Assembly: GCF_013394855.1 (NCBI RefSeq)
Contig: NZ_JABMLK010000001.1
Span: forward strand, 62,001-126,000
Length of the DNA stretch: 64,000 bases
Source of the DNA: Limnobaculum xujianqingii
GTDB taxonomy: Bacteria > Pseudomonadota > Gammaproteobacteria > Enterobacterales > Enterobacteriaceae
Direction of reading: 5' to 3'
The translations under genes were made by a program, and so were the position numbers. The notes below the pieces were generated by a model. That model worked only from the letters and a program-made list of their open reading frames with translations. It had not been told where the DNA came from and searched no databases. Of the stretch, positions 20,926 to 31,154 are shown one piece after another (the first letter of the stretch is position 1; each line of letters starts with the position of its first letter).

Positions 20926-20965
20926 ATTTTATTTTATTTTATTTTATTTTATTTTATTTTATTTT
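20926..20965. repeat. Pentanucleotide microsatellite (ATTTT)8
   Basis: Eight perfect ATTTT units occupy 40 bp, about 760 bp upstream of the adhesin B start. Perfect short tandem repeats of this kind are prone to slippage, and in promoter regions they can drive phase variation. Confidence 0.95.
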
Positions 20966-21352
20966 AATTAAATATTTATGTTGCTTTTTTGTTATTTTTA
21001 TTTTAATTTAATTACGTTGTTAATTTTAATTAAAGTGTTTTTTTGTGATTCTGTATTTATTATTTTCTTTATCTAATTCTGTGTCTTTAATATTGGTATG
21101 GTAGTCTACTTGTTGGGTTAGTTAATGTGTGCGAATTAAAATATCTACTTGATTTTTATTATTTTTATGTTTTGATGTGCGGATTGAAATTAGAACTTGT
21201 TTGAAATATATCTAATATGTGTTTGCGAATTAAATTACTATGTGTAATTATTGCGTCTGTAAATAGTTACCCTGATTTGTAATTTATTGATTTTTGTTTA
21301 TATATCATTGTTTTTAAATGATTTATTTTTTGTTGTCTGATTTTTTGTTTAC

Positions 21353-21392
21353 TTTAAGGTGTTGTTATCATTATTAATAACAACACCTTAAA
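21353..21392. promoter_or_regulatory. Perfect 16-bp inverted repeat upstream of adhesin B
   Basis: TTTAAGGTGTTGTTAT and its exact complement are separated by an 8-nt spacer. No T-tract follows on either strand, so a terminator is less likely than a regulator-binding site, cruciform or structured leader. Confidence 0.65.
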
Positions 21393-21557
21393 AATGTGTA
21401 TTGCGTCAATTGATTTATTAGAAATTATTACATTATGTCTTTTTTTCTTTATTTTGGTTTCAGTTTGTCTGCCATTCATACACATTTTGGAATTTATTGC
21501 CAAAATCTCAAAAATTAACAGAACATAACTTCTATATTAATCATATTGCAGATCATT

Positions 21558-21580
21558 AGATCGCATATATTTTGCGATCT
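21558..21580. promoter_or_regulatory. 8-bp inverted repeat AGATCGCA / TGCGATCT near adhesin B
   Basis: The dyad, with a 7-nt AT spacer, lies about 150 bp before the adhesin B start. Its size and spacing suit a dimeric regulator's operator. A smaller dyad CACCT / AGGTG follows at 21614-21628. Confidence 0.45.
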
Positions 21581-21728
21581 GGGTTAATATGTTGCATAAG
21601 TCGAATATTGTTTCACCTGTCAAAGGTGTTGTGTTCGCTTTTTGAGAAGGTTCGGTTAAGGGTAATAAATATGCCTGGCTGAGTGCTTCTTTTGGGAATA
21701 GTTATAAGGATAAAGGAGTTATTCTAGT

Positions 21729-24700
21729 ATGAATACGAATGCCAGTTTATTGGTTAATTCAGGAAGTGGCGCCTCTCAAGTGGTTGCTGTTAGTTCAGGC
21801 AAGCCCATCAAAATAAAAATCCAACCGGGTAATAAGTATCTCCTAAAGAATAAAGATGACAACTATGCGCCAGAGAACGTAACTCTGCAGCGCAATGGTG
21901 ACGATCTGTACGTTATTCTGGAAGGGGATTCAGCTCCCGCAATCGTTATTGAAGATTACTATGTATCCGGCGATAACACGCCGTTACTGGGTATGGCAGA
22001 GGATGGCCAGGTTTACGCCTATGTAATCACCGATGGTTCGGCTTTGGGCGATGGCTACCTGTTTAACGATGGTAGCTTTGCACCTGCTGCTCTTGGTGGT
22101 ATGCCAATGGGTGACGGTGCTTATCTGTTTGAAAATACCGAAAACAATGACTTTGGACTGCTGGCTTTATGGCCATGGTTCCTGGGTGCAGCCGTTATCG
22201 GTGGTATTGTCGGTAATGCCATTTATGAGCATAACAAAGACGATGGCTCTTCTCCGGGACCAACTCCGGCTTCTGTACCAACGCTGAGCGGCGCAACGGA
22301 TGCGACCGGCGATATTACCGGACCAATCTCTTACGGTTCAACCACCGATGAAACCAAACCGACTATTTTCGGTACTGGTGACGCGGGTAACATCATTACT
22401 ATTTACGATAACGGCAAAGTCATTGGTTCTGCCGTTGTTGGCGCGGATGGTAACTGGAGCTTTACACCAGAGACGGCGTTAAGCGAAGGTGCTCATAAAA
22501 TCATCATCACGCAAACTAATCCTGAAGGTCAGATCAGCAGCCCGTCTGATGACTTTATTTTCGTTGTTGATACCGTAGCGCCAAACAAACCAATGTTTGA
22601 AGCGCTGGATGATGTGGGAGCGATCCAAGGCCCAATCGCCAACGGTGCAACCACCGATGATGCTCGCCCTGAATTCACCGGCAAAGGTGAAACCGGTAGC
22701 ACCATCACGATTTATATCGATGGCAAAGAAGCAGGTAAAACTACTGTTGGTTCCGATGGCACCTGGAGCTGGACGCCAACCGCCGATCTGGCAGATGGTC
22801 ACTATCAGGTTACCGTAACGGAAACCGACACCGCCGGTAATACCAGCGAAACCTCTCCAACCTTTGATTTTAACGTTGATACTACTGCGCCAGAAAAACC
22901 AACCATTGGCGGCGTAACGGATAACACTGGCAGCATCACTGGCCCAATTAATTCAGGCGACGTAACCGATGAAACTCGTCCGGAGTTCAGCGGTGAAGGC
23001 GAACCGGGCAGCACCATTACTCTGAAAGACGAAGACGGTAATGTACTGGGCACCGCAACCGTGGACGAAGACGGTAAGTGGACCGTTCAACCAGAACAGC
23101 CGTTAGGTGAAGGTGAACACAGTTTAGTGGTCACCGAAACCGATAAAGCGGGTAATGAAAGCGATCCGTCTGATCCAATCGACTTTGAAGTGGATACTAC
23201 CGCACCGGCCAAACCGGAGTTAGGTAGTGTCATTGATAACGAAGGTGATATCACCGGCGCTATCAAACCGGGTGATGAAACTGACGATAAGACCCCAACC
23301 TTCACTGGTGAAGGCGAGCCGGGTAACACCATCACGGTTAAAGACGGCGAGAACGTTATTGGTACTGCTATCGTTGATGAAAACGGTGCATGGAGCTTCA
23401 CACCAGAAGAAGATCTGGTTGATGGTCCGCACAGCATTACTGTGACCGAAACCGATAAAGCGGGTAATGAAAGCGATCCGTCTGATCCAATCGACTTTGA
23501 AGTGGATACTACCGCACCGGCCAAACCGGAGTTAGGTAGTGTCATTGATAACGAAGGTGATATCACCGGCGCTATCAAACCGGGTGATGAAACTGACGAT
23601 AAGACCCCAACCTTCACTGGTGAAGGCGAGCCGGGTAACACCATCACGGTTAAAGACGGCGAGAACGTTATTGGTACTGCTATTGTTGATGAAAACGGTG
23701 CATGGAGCTTCACACCAGAAGAAGATCTGGTTGATGGTCCGCACAGCATTACTGTGACCGAAACCGATAAAGCGGGTAATGAAAGCGATCCGTCTGATCC
23801 AATCGACTTTGAAGTGGATACTACCGCACCGGCCAAACCGGAGTTAGGTAGTGTCATTGATAACGAAGGTGATATCACCGGCGCTATCAAACCGGGTGAT
23901 GAAACTGACGATAAGACCCCAACCTTCACTGGTGAAGGCGAGCCGGGTAACACCATCACGGTTAAAGACGGCGAGAACGTTATTGGTACTGCTATCGTTG
24001 ATGAAAACGGTGCATGGAGCTTCACACCAGAAGAAGATCTGGTTGATGGTCCGCACAGCATTACTGTGACCGAAACCGATAAAGCGGGTAATGAAAGCGA
24101 TCCGTCTGATCCAATCGACTTTGAAGTGGATACTACCGCACCGGCCAAACCGGAGTTAGGTAGTGTCATTGATAACGAAGGTGATATCACCGGCGCTATC
24201 AAACCGGGTGATGAAACTGACGATAAGACCCCAACCTTCACTGGTGAAGGCGAGCCGGGTAACACCATCACGGTTAAAGACGGCGAGAACGTTATTGGTA
24301 CTGCTATCGTTGATGAAAACGGTGCATGGAGCTTCACACCAGAAGAAGATCTGGTTGATGGTCCGCACAGCATTACTGTGACCGAAACCGATAAAGCGGG
24401 TAATGAAAGCGATCCGTCTGATCCAATCGACTTTGAAGTGGATACTACCGCACCGGCCAAACCGGAGTTAGGTAGTGTCATTGATAACGAAGGTGATATC
24501 ACCGGCGCTATCAAACCGGGTGATGAAACTGACGATAAGACCCCAACCTTCACTGGTGAAGGCGAGCCGGGTAACACCATCACGGTTAAAGACGGCGAGA
24601 ACGTTATTGGTACTGCTATCGTTGATGAAAACGGTGCATGGAGCTTCACACCAGAAGAAGATCTGGTTGATGGTCCGCACAGCATTACTGTGACCGAAAC

Positions 24701-27700
24701 CGATAAAGCGGGTAACGAAAGCGATCCGTCTGACAGTTTCGATTTCGTGGTAGATACCACTCCACCAAATCCAGCCAACCTGTCTATCACTGGCGTGATG
24801 GATAACTACGGTGAAATCACTGGCAACATCACCAATGGTGGTGCTACCGATGACAGCCGTCCGGTTATCAGCGGTACAGGTACTACTGGCGATACCATCA
24901 TCCTGTATGTGAACGATGGCACCGGCAACCATGAAATTGGTCGCGGCACTGTGGGTTCTGACGGTAAGTGGAGCATTCAGCCAGAAACCCCATTACTGCC
25001 GGGCAGCAACCAGTTTACAGCGGTTGAAATGGACCCGGCAGGCAACAAAACTGACCCAAGTAACCAATATACCGTGACGCTGGATGTTTCCCGTCCAAGT
25101 GAGCCGGTGATTGTTAACGTACTGGATAACGTGGGTGATATTGTGGGTCCATTGCAGAAAGGCGATGTGACTGATGACAATAAACCAACCATCACCGGTA
25201 CTGCTGAAGCAGGCTACACCATTCGTATTTATGATGGCGCGACCCTGTTAGGTACAGCGACGGCTGACAGCAAAGGCGTCTGGACATTTATTCCGGATAC
25301 TGCACTGGCTGACGGCAAACACAATATCACTGCGACTGCCACCAGTCCGGTTGGTCAAACCAGCGATAAGACCGGTATCTTCAACTTTGAAGTGGATACC
25401 AAAGCACCAGACGCGGTTGAAAATCTGGTGGTGACTGATAATGTTGGTGATTATCAGGGTCCTCTGAGCAACGGTGATACCACCGATGACAACACGCCAA
25501 CCTTCAGCGGTAAAGCGGAACCGGGTAGCACCGTGACCATCTATGACGATGGTAAAGTGCTGGGTACGGCGAAAGTTGACGGTGAAGGTAAGTGGACGTT
25601 TACTCCTGACTCGGCACTGACTGATGGTGATCATAACTTCACCACCACCGTGACCGACAAAGCGGGTAACGTGAATCCAAATGGTCCGGGCCTGTCCCTG
25701 ACGGTTGATACTTCAAACGATCCGGTCAGCATCACTGCGTTAATCGATGATGTGGGTACCGTGACCGGCAATATCACCGCCAATGGTGTGACTGACGATA
25801 CTAAACCGGAAATTACCGGCGAAGGTAAGCCAGGCGCAACTATCAAGGTCTATGACGGCTCAACCCTGCTGGGTGAAACCACGGTGAAAGCCAACGGTAG
25901 CTGGAGCTTCACGCCATCCACCGAACTGAAAGAAGGTGCGCACAGCATTACGGTCACTATGACCGATAAAGCAGGCAACCTGACTGGCCCAACGGCGGCA
26001 TTTGACTTCACTGTTGATACCACTGCGCCAAACACGCCAACCATTGATTCTGCATTTGATGATGTAGGTTCTAAGCAAGGTTCAATGGCCAGCGGTAGTT
26101 TCACCGATGACTCCACGCCAACCCTGAAAGGTAGCGCAGAGAAAGGCAGCATCGTAACCATTTATGACGGAAGCAACGTACTGGGCTCGGTCACTGCGGA
26201 TAACATCACTGGTGAGTGGAGCTTTACGCCATCTACCCCAATCAGTGAAGGTGAGCACAAGTTCCATGTGACTGCGACTGATGCGGCGGGTAATACCAGC
26301 TCTCTATCTGCTGACTTTATCCTGACCACCGACTATACCGGTCCGGATGCAGCTAATCTGAAGATCACCGGTGTGGCTGATAACTACGGTGAAATCACCG
26401 GCAATATCGAAAACGGTAAAGCCACCGATGACAGCCGTCCAACCATTCAGGGTACCGGTACTGCTGGCGACACTATCATTGTGTACGCAGAAGATGCCAC
26501 CGGCAACCATGTGATTGGTAGCACCACTGTCGGTTCTGACGGTAAGTGGAGCCTGCAACCTGAATCGCCATTACTGCCGGGTGAGAACAAATTCACTGCG
26601 GTAGAAATCGATCCGGTAGGTAACTTCACCGATCCAAGCGCTGAGTACGTAGTAACGCTGGATATGTCTCGTCCAACCGAACCAGTGATTGTGAACGTGC
26701 TGGATAACGTGGGTGAAATCACCGGTGCATTGCAAAAAGGCGATGTGACAGATGATACTAAACCAGTTATCACCGGTACTTCTGAAGCGGGCTATCTGGT
26801 ACGCATCTATGACGGTGCAACACTGATTGGTTCCGCCACCGCTGATAGCAAAGGTGTATGGACGTTTGAGCCAACCACGGCACTGGCAGACGGTAAGCAC
26901 AACATTACTGCGACTGCTACCAGCCCGCTGGGACAAACCAGTAACCCAACCGGTATCTTCAACTTTGAAGTCGATACCAAAGCGCCGAACTCCGTTGAAA
27001 ACCTGCAGGTATTCGATAACGTGGGTGACAAGCAGGGTTACATTCTGGATGGTGATACCACCGATGACGCAACGCCAACCTTTAGCGGCAAAGCGGAACC
27101 GGGCAGCACGGTTACTATCTATGACAACGGTGATGCTATTGGCTCTGCGACAGTAGACAGCAACGGTAACTGGTCATTCACTCCAGACAGCAACCTGCCT
27201 GACGGTGAGCATACCTTTACCACAACCGTTACTGATAAGGCCGGTAACACCAACACTGATGGTCCATCTCTGACTATCACTATCGATACTACTGATGTTG
27301 TCGTTAGCATTAGTGCGCTAATCGATGATGTGGGTGCTAAACAGGGCAATATCGCACCAAACGGCGTGACCGACGATACTCAACCGGAAATCACCGGTGA
27401 AGGTAAAGCGGGCAGCACCGTGACTATCTATGATGGTTCAGTGAAACTGGGTGAAACCACGGTGAAAGCCGACGGCACCTGGAGCTTTACGCCATCCACC
27501 CCACTGAAAGAAGGCTCACACAGCATCACCGTGATTGCCAAAGATCAGGCGGGTAACACCAGCGATCGTACTTCTGCGTTCGAGTTCACCGTGGATACCA
27601 CTGCGCCAAACCAGCCGACCATTGAGTCAGCTCAGGATGACGTGGGTAGCAAGCAGGGCACTCTGTACAACAACGATAAGACGGACGATTCCACACCAAC

Positions 27701-30700
27701 CCTGACCGGTACTGCCGAGAAGGGCAGCGTGGTGAATATCTATGATAATGGCGCTCTGTTAGGTTCTGTCGTTGCTGATAGCACTACCGGCAAGTGGACC
27801 TTTACACCGTCAACACCTGTACCGGAAGGTGAGAACAAGTTCCATGTAACTGCCACCGATGCAGCAGGTAATACCAGCTCTCCATCAGCTGACTTTATTC
27901 TGACTACTGATTATACCCGTCCGGATCTGGACTCACTGAAGATCACTGAAGTGATTGATAACGTGGGTAAAGTCACCGGTAATATCGAGTCAGGTAAAGA
28001 AACCGATGACAACCGTCCAACCATTAAAGGGGAAGGTACGGCTGGCGACACCATCTTTGTCTACGTGAAAGACGATTTAGGCGATCGCCTGCTGGGCTCA
28101 ACCACCGTGGGTGATGACGGCAAGTGGAGCCTGCGTCCGGATACCGTTCTGAACACCGGTAAGAACGAATTTACCGCTGTAGAAATGGATCCAGTGGGCA
28201 ACCAGGTTGGCCCAAGTGCTGGCTATGAGATAGTGCTGGCCGGTAACCCGCCACAGCCACCAACCATCGACCGCGTGGAAGATAACGTCGGGCCGACCAC
28301 CGGTGCGCTGCAAAAAGGTGACGTGACGGATGACGCCACGCCAACCCTGAAGGGTACTGCAGTGGCCAACGGCACGGTAACCATCTACAACAACGGTAAC
28401 GTACTGGGTACCGCGAAAGTGGACGACAAGGGCAACTGGAGCTTTACGCCAGAGCCTGCGCTGAAAGACGGCACCTATAACATCACGGCGGACGCCACCA
28501 ACACGGTTGGTCAGGTCAGTGATAAGACCGGTATCTTTGACTTTACAGTGGATACTACCCCTCCGGGTGCGGTAGAAAACCTGCTGATCAGCGATAACGA
28601 AGGGGCTTATCAGGGACCACTGAAAGACGGTGACGTGACCGATGACAGTACCCCGACCTTCAGCGGCAAAGCGGAAGCGGGCAGTACCGTATCGGTCTAC
28701 AATGACGGCAACCTGTTGGGTACGGCGAAAGTCGGTAGTGACGGTAACTGGAGCTTCACCCCAAGTTCACCACTGCCGGATGGCGACTACAAGTTCACCA
28801 CCACGGTAACCGACAAAGCGGGTAACACCGGCGATGCCACTCCGGTTGTGAACATTACGGTTGATACTTCAGGCGTTGAAGTTCGTCTGGATAAGCTGGT
28901 GGATAACGTTGGCGATATTACCGGTGATATCACACCGAACGGCGTGACCGATGATACGCGTCCGGAAATCGTGGGTACCGGTAAGCCGGGCAGCATCATC
29001 AAGATTTACGATGGCGCGACCCTGCTGGGCTCCACCACCGTGAATGCGGATAAGAGCTGGAGCTTCACCCCGACCACCGATTTAGGTCAGGGCAGCCACA
29101 GCATTACCGTGACGGCCACCGACCTGTCCGGCAACACCACCGATCCAACCTCGGCATTTGTGTTCACTATCGACACCGTGGCACCAACTCAACCAACTAT
29201 TGAATCGGCGAAGGATGATGTGGGGGCTATCCAGGGCACGCTGACCAACGGCGCGGCCACCGATGACCCAACACCAACCCTGACCGGTAAGGCCGAGAAG
29301 GGCAGTATCGTTAAGGTATACGATGGCGGTGCGCTGTTAGGCTCTGTGGTAGCGGATGATATCACCGGCCAGTGGACCTTTACGCCAACCTCGCCATTAG
29401 TGGAAGGTGAGCATAAGTTCCATGTAACCTCAACGGATAAAGCCGGCAACGTGAGTCTGCCATCTGCTGACTTCGTGCTGACCATGGACTTTACTGGTCC
29501 GGATCCGGATGCGCTGAAGATCACCGAAGTGATCGACAACGTGGGTACCATCACCGGTAACGTGGAATCAGGTAAAGAGACCGATGACAACCGTCCGACC
29601 ATTAAAGGGGAAGGTACGGCTGGCGACACCATCTTTGTTTATGTCAAAGACGATATGGGCGATCGCCTGCTGGGCTCAACCACTGTGGGTGGTGATGGCA
29701 AGTGGAGTCTGCGTCCTGACGTGGTGCTAAACACCGGTAAGAACGAACTGACAGCCGTGGAAATGGATCCAGTGGGCAACAAGGTCGGTCCAAGCGACGC
29801 CTATGAAATCCTGCTGGCCGGTAACCCGCCACAGCCACCAACCATCGACCGCGTGGAAGATAACGTCGGGCCGACCACCGGTGCACTGCAAAAAGGCGAT
29901 GTGACCGATGACGCCACGCCAACCCTGAAGGGTACGGCGGTAGCCAACGGCACGGTAACCATCTACAACAACGGTAACGTACTGGGTACTGCCAAGGTGG
30001 ATGACAAGGGTAACTGGAGCTTTACGCCAGAGCCTGCGCTGAAAGACGGCACCTATAACATCACGGCGGACGCCACCAACACGGTTGGTCAGGTCAGTGA
30101 TAAGACCGGTATCTTTGACTTTACAGTGGATACTACCCCTCCGGGTGCGGTAGAAAACCTGCTGATCAGCGATAACGAAGGGGCTTATCAGGGACCACTG
30201 AAAGACGGTGACGTGACCGATGACAGTACCCCGACCTTCAGCGGCAAAGCGGAAGCGGGCAGTACCGTATCGGTCTACAATGACGGCAACCTGTTGGGTA
30301 CGGCGAAAGTCGGTAGTGACGGTAACTGGAGCTTCACCCCAAGTTCACCACTGCCGGATGGCGACTACAAGTTCACCACCACGGTAACCGACAAAGCGGG
30401 TAACACCGGCGATGCCACTCCGGTTGTGAACATTACGGTTGATACTTCAGGCGTTGAAGTTCGTCTGGATAAGCTGGTGGATAACGTTGGCGATATTACC
30501 GGTGATATCACACCGAACGGCGTGACCGATGATACGCGTCCGGAAATCGTGGGTACCGGTAAGCCGGGCAGCATCATCAAGATTTACGATGGCGCGACCC
30601 TGCTGGGCTCCACCACCGTGAATGCGGATAAGAGCTGGAGCTTCACCCCGACCACCGATTTAGGTCAGGGCAGCCACAGCATTACCGTGACGGCCACCGA

Positions 30701-31154
30701 CCTGTCCGGCAACACCACCGATCCAACCTCGGCATTTGTGTTCACTATCGACACCGTGGCACCAACTCAACCAACTATTGAATCGGCGAAGGATGATGTG
30801 GGGGCTATCCAGGGCACGCTGACCAACGGCGCGGCCACCGATGACCCAACACCAACCCTGACCGGTAAAGCCGAGAAGGGCAGCATCGTTAAAGTGTACG
30901 ACGATGGCGCATTACTGGGCTCCGTGGTAGCAGATGATATCACCGGCCAGTGGACCTTTACGCAAACCTCACCATTAGTGGAAGGTGAGCATAAGTTCCA
31001 TGTGACTTCAACGGATAAAGCGGGCAACGTGAGTCTGCCATCTGCTGACTTCGTGTTGAATATGGACTTTACCGGTCCGGATCCGGACAAGCTGAAGATC
31101 ACCGGCGTGGACGACCAGGTGGGTACCATCACCGGTAACGTTGGCTCATGGTGA
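21729..31154 (+). CDS. Giant Bap-type adhesin B, 5' part up to the first frame break
   Basis: This is the N-terminal 3,141 residues of adhesin B. Residues 1 to about 125 form a BapA-prefix-like domain (NASLLVNSGSG, KPIKIKIQPGNKYLLKN, DDLYVILEGD, EDYYVSGDN). A hydrophobic segment LWPWFLGAAVIGGIVG follows at about 147-162; a comparable segment is found in related prefixes and may help retain the protein during export. Then come Ig-like domains of about 104 aa, including five near-identical tandem copies and the start of the 1,578-bp super-repeats. AAAGGAG lies 10 nt before ATG 21729, a spacing also seen in adhesin C. The frame closes at 31152-31154 because of one extra G near 31143; intact copies of this repeat read GTTGCTCATGG where this has GTTGGCTCATGG. 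The true gene almost certainly continues to 43087. The protein is expected to be a T1SS-exported adhesin of cell-surface biofilm type. Confidence 0.92.
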   Translation: MNTNASLLVNSGSGASQVVAVSSGKPIKIKIQPGNKYLLKNKDDNYAPENVTLQRNGDDLYVILEGDSAPAIVIEDYYVSGDNTPLLGMAEDGQVYAYVITDGSALGDGYLFNDGSFAPAALGGMPMGDGAYLFENTENNDFGLLALWPWFLGAAVIGGIVGNAIYEHNKDDGSSPGPTPASVPTLSGATDATGDITGPISYGSTTDETKPTIFGTGDAGNIITIYDNGKVIGSAVVGADGNWSFTPETALSEGAHKIIITQTNPEGQISSPSDDFIFVVDTVAPNKPMFEALDDVGAIQGPIANGATTDDARPEFTGKGETGSTITIYIDGKEAGKTTVGSDGTWSWTPTADLADGHYQVTVTETDTAGNTSETSPTFDFNVDTTAPEKPTIGGVTDNTGSITGPINSGDVTDETRPEFSGEGEPGSTITLKDEDGNVLGTATVDEDGKWTVQPEQPLGEGEHSLVVTETDKAGNESDPSDPIDFEVDTTAPAKPELGSVIDNEGDITGAIKPGDETDDKTPTFTGEGEPGNTITVKDGENVIGTAIVDENGAWSFTPEEDLVDGPHSITVTETDKAGNESDPSDPIDFEVDTTAPAKPELGSVIDNEGDITGAIKPGDETDDKTPTFTGEGEPGNTITVKDGENVIGTAIVDENGAWSFTPEEDLVDGPHSITVTETDKAGNESDPSDPIDFEVDTTAPAKPELGSVIDNEGDITGAIKPGDETDDKTPTFTGEGEPGNTITVKDGENVIGTAIVDENGAWSFTPEEDLVDGPHSITVTETDKAGNESDPSDPIDFEVDTTAPAKPELGSVIDNEGDITGAIKPGDETDDKTPTFTGEGEPGNTITVKDGENVIGTAIVDENGAWSFTPEEDLVDGPHSITVTETDKAGNESDPSDPIDFEVDTTAPAKPELGSVIDNEGDITGAIKPGDETDDKTPTFTGEGEPGNTITVKDGENVIGTAIVDENGAWSFTPEEDLVDGPHSITVTETDKAGNESDPSDSFDFVVDTTPPNPANLSITGVMDNYGEITGNITNGGATDDSRPVISGTGTTGDTIILYVNDGTGNHEIGRGTVGSDGKWSIQPETPLLPGSNQFTAVEMDPAGNKTDPSNQYTVTLDVSRPSEPVIVNVLDNVGDIVGPLQKGDVTDDNKPTITGTAEAGYTIRIYDGATLLGTATADSKGVWTFIPDTALADGKHNITATATSPVGQTSDKTGIFNFEVDTKAPDAVENLVVTDNVGDYQGPLSNGDTTDDNTPTFSGKAEPGSTVTIYDDGKVLGTAKVDGEGKWTFTPDSALTDGDHNFTTTVTDKAGNVNPNGPGLSLTVDTSNDPVSITALIDDVGTVTGNITANGVTDDTKPEITGEGKPGATIKVYDGSTLLGETTVKANGSWSFTPSTELKEGAHSITVTMTDKAGNLTGPTAAFDFTVDTTAPNTPTIDSAFDDVGSKQGSMASGSFTDDSTPTLKGSAEKGSIVTIYDGSNVLGSVTADNITGEWSFTPSTPISEGEHKFHVTATDAAGNTSSLSADFILTTDYTGPDAANLKITGVADNYGEITGNIENGKATDDSRPTIQGTGTAGDTIIVYAEDATGNHVIGSTTVGSDGKWSLQPESPLLPGENKFTAVEIDPVGNFTDPSAEYVVTLDMSRPTEPVIVNVLDNVGEITGALQKGDVTDDTKPVITGTSEAGYLVRIYDGATLIGSATADSKGVWTFEPTTALADGKHNITATATSPLGQTSNPTGIFNFEVDTKAPNSVENLQVFDNVGDKQGYILDGDTTDDATPTFSGKAEPGSTVTIYDNGDAIGSATVDSNGNWSFTPDSNLPDGEHTFTTTVTDKAGNTNTDGPSLTITIDTTDVVVSISALIDDVGAKQGNIAPNGVTDDTQPEITGEGKAGSTVTIYDGSVKLGETTVKADGTWSFTPSTPLKEGSHSITVIAKDQAGNTSDRTSAFEFTVDTTAPNQPTIESAQDDVGSKQGTLYNNDKTDDSTPTLTGTAEKGSVVNIYDNGALLGSVVADSTTGKWTFTPSTPVPEGENKFHVTATDAAGNTSSPSADFILTTDYTRPDLDSLKITEVIDNVGKVTGNIESGKETDDNRPTIKGEGTAGDTIFVYVKDDLGDRLLGSTTVGDDGKWSLRPDTVLNTGKNEFTAVEMDPVGNQVGPSAGYEIVLAGNPPQPPTIDRVEDNVGPTTGALQKGDVTDDATPTLKGTAVANGTVTIYNNGNVLGTAKVDDKGNWSFTPEPALKDGTYNITADATNTVGQVSDKTGIFDFTVDTTPPGAVENLLISDNEGAYQGPLKDGDVTDDSTPTFSGKAEAGSTVSVYNDGNLLGTAKVGSDGNWSFTPSSPLPDGDYKFTTTVTDKAGNTGDATPVVNITVDTSGVEVRLDKLVDNVGDITGDITPNGVTDDTRPEIVGTGKPGSIIKIYDGATLLGSTTVNADKSWSFTPTTDLGQGSHSITVTATDLSGNTTDPTSAFVFTIDTVAPTQPTIESAKDDVGAIQGTLTNGAATDDPTPTLTGKAEKGSIVKVYDGGALLGSVVADDITGQWTFTPTSPLVEGEHKFHVTSTDKAGNVSLPSADFVLTMDFTGPDPDALKITEVIDNVGTITGNVESGKETDDNRPTIKGEGTAGDTIFVYVKDDMGDRLLGSTTVGGDGKWSLRPDVVLNTGKNELTAVEMDPVGNKVGPSDAYEILLAGNPPQPPTIDRVEDNVGPTTGALQKGDVTDDATPTLKGTAVANGTVTIYNNGNVLGTAKVDDKGNWSFTPEPALKDGTYNITADATNTVGQVSDKTGIFDFTVDTTPPGAVENLLISDNEGAYQGPLKDGDVTDDSTPTFSGKAEAGSTVSVYNDGNLLGTAKVGSDGNWSFTPSSPLPDGDYKFTTTVTDKAGNTGDATPVVNITVDTSGVEVRLDKLVDNVGDITGDITPNGVTDDTRPEIVGTGKPGSIIKIYDGATLLGSTTVNADKSWSFTPTTDLGQGSHSITVTATDLSGNTTDPTSAFVFTIDTVAPTQPTIESAKDDVGAIQGTLTNGAATDDPTPTLTGKAEKGSIVKVYDDGALLGSVVADDITGQWTFTQTSPLVEGEHKFHVTSTDKAGNVSLPSADFVLNMDFTGPDPDKLKITGVDDQVGTITGNVGSW
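23133..24692 (+). repeat. Five tandem 312-bp repeats inside adhesin B
   Basis: Five consecutive copies of a 312-bp (104-aa, one Ig-like domain) unit are essentially identical; the visible difference is a silent C/T in the second copy. A partial sixth continues to about 24734. The near-zero divergence points to recent expansion by unequal recombination or slippage, and copy number probably varies between cells. Confidence 0.95.

Larger units (their letters stand above)
20421..21728. other. Long AT-rich intergenic region upstream of adhesin B
   Basis: About 1.3 kb separates the locus 1 terminator from adhesin B, and I see no credible gene in it. A 65-codon frame at 20603-20800 has no ribosome binding site and no recognisable features. 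From about 20800 the DNA is extremely AT-rich, typical of H-NS-bound regulatory regions. It contains an (ATTTT)8 microsatellite, a 16-bp perfect inverted repeat and an 8-bp inverted repeat, listed separately. The promoter of adhesin B must lie here, but I cannot assign its -10 and -35 boxes. Confidence 0.7.

Noticed and set aside
23133..24692. CRISPR array
   Set aside because: The repeats are 312-bp coding units without unique spacers.
23087..24790. Long minus-strand open frame (567 codons) opposite the 312-bp repeats
   Set aside because: It mirrors the repetitive adhesin on the other strand, with repeated low-complexity Ser/Pro/Val residues; no ribosome site or family resemblance.
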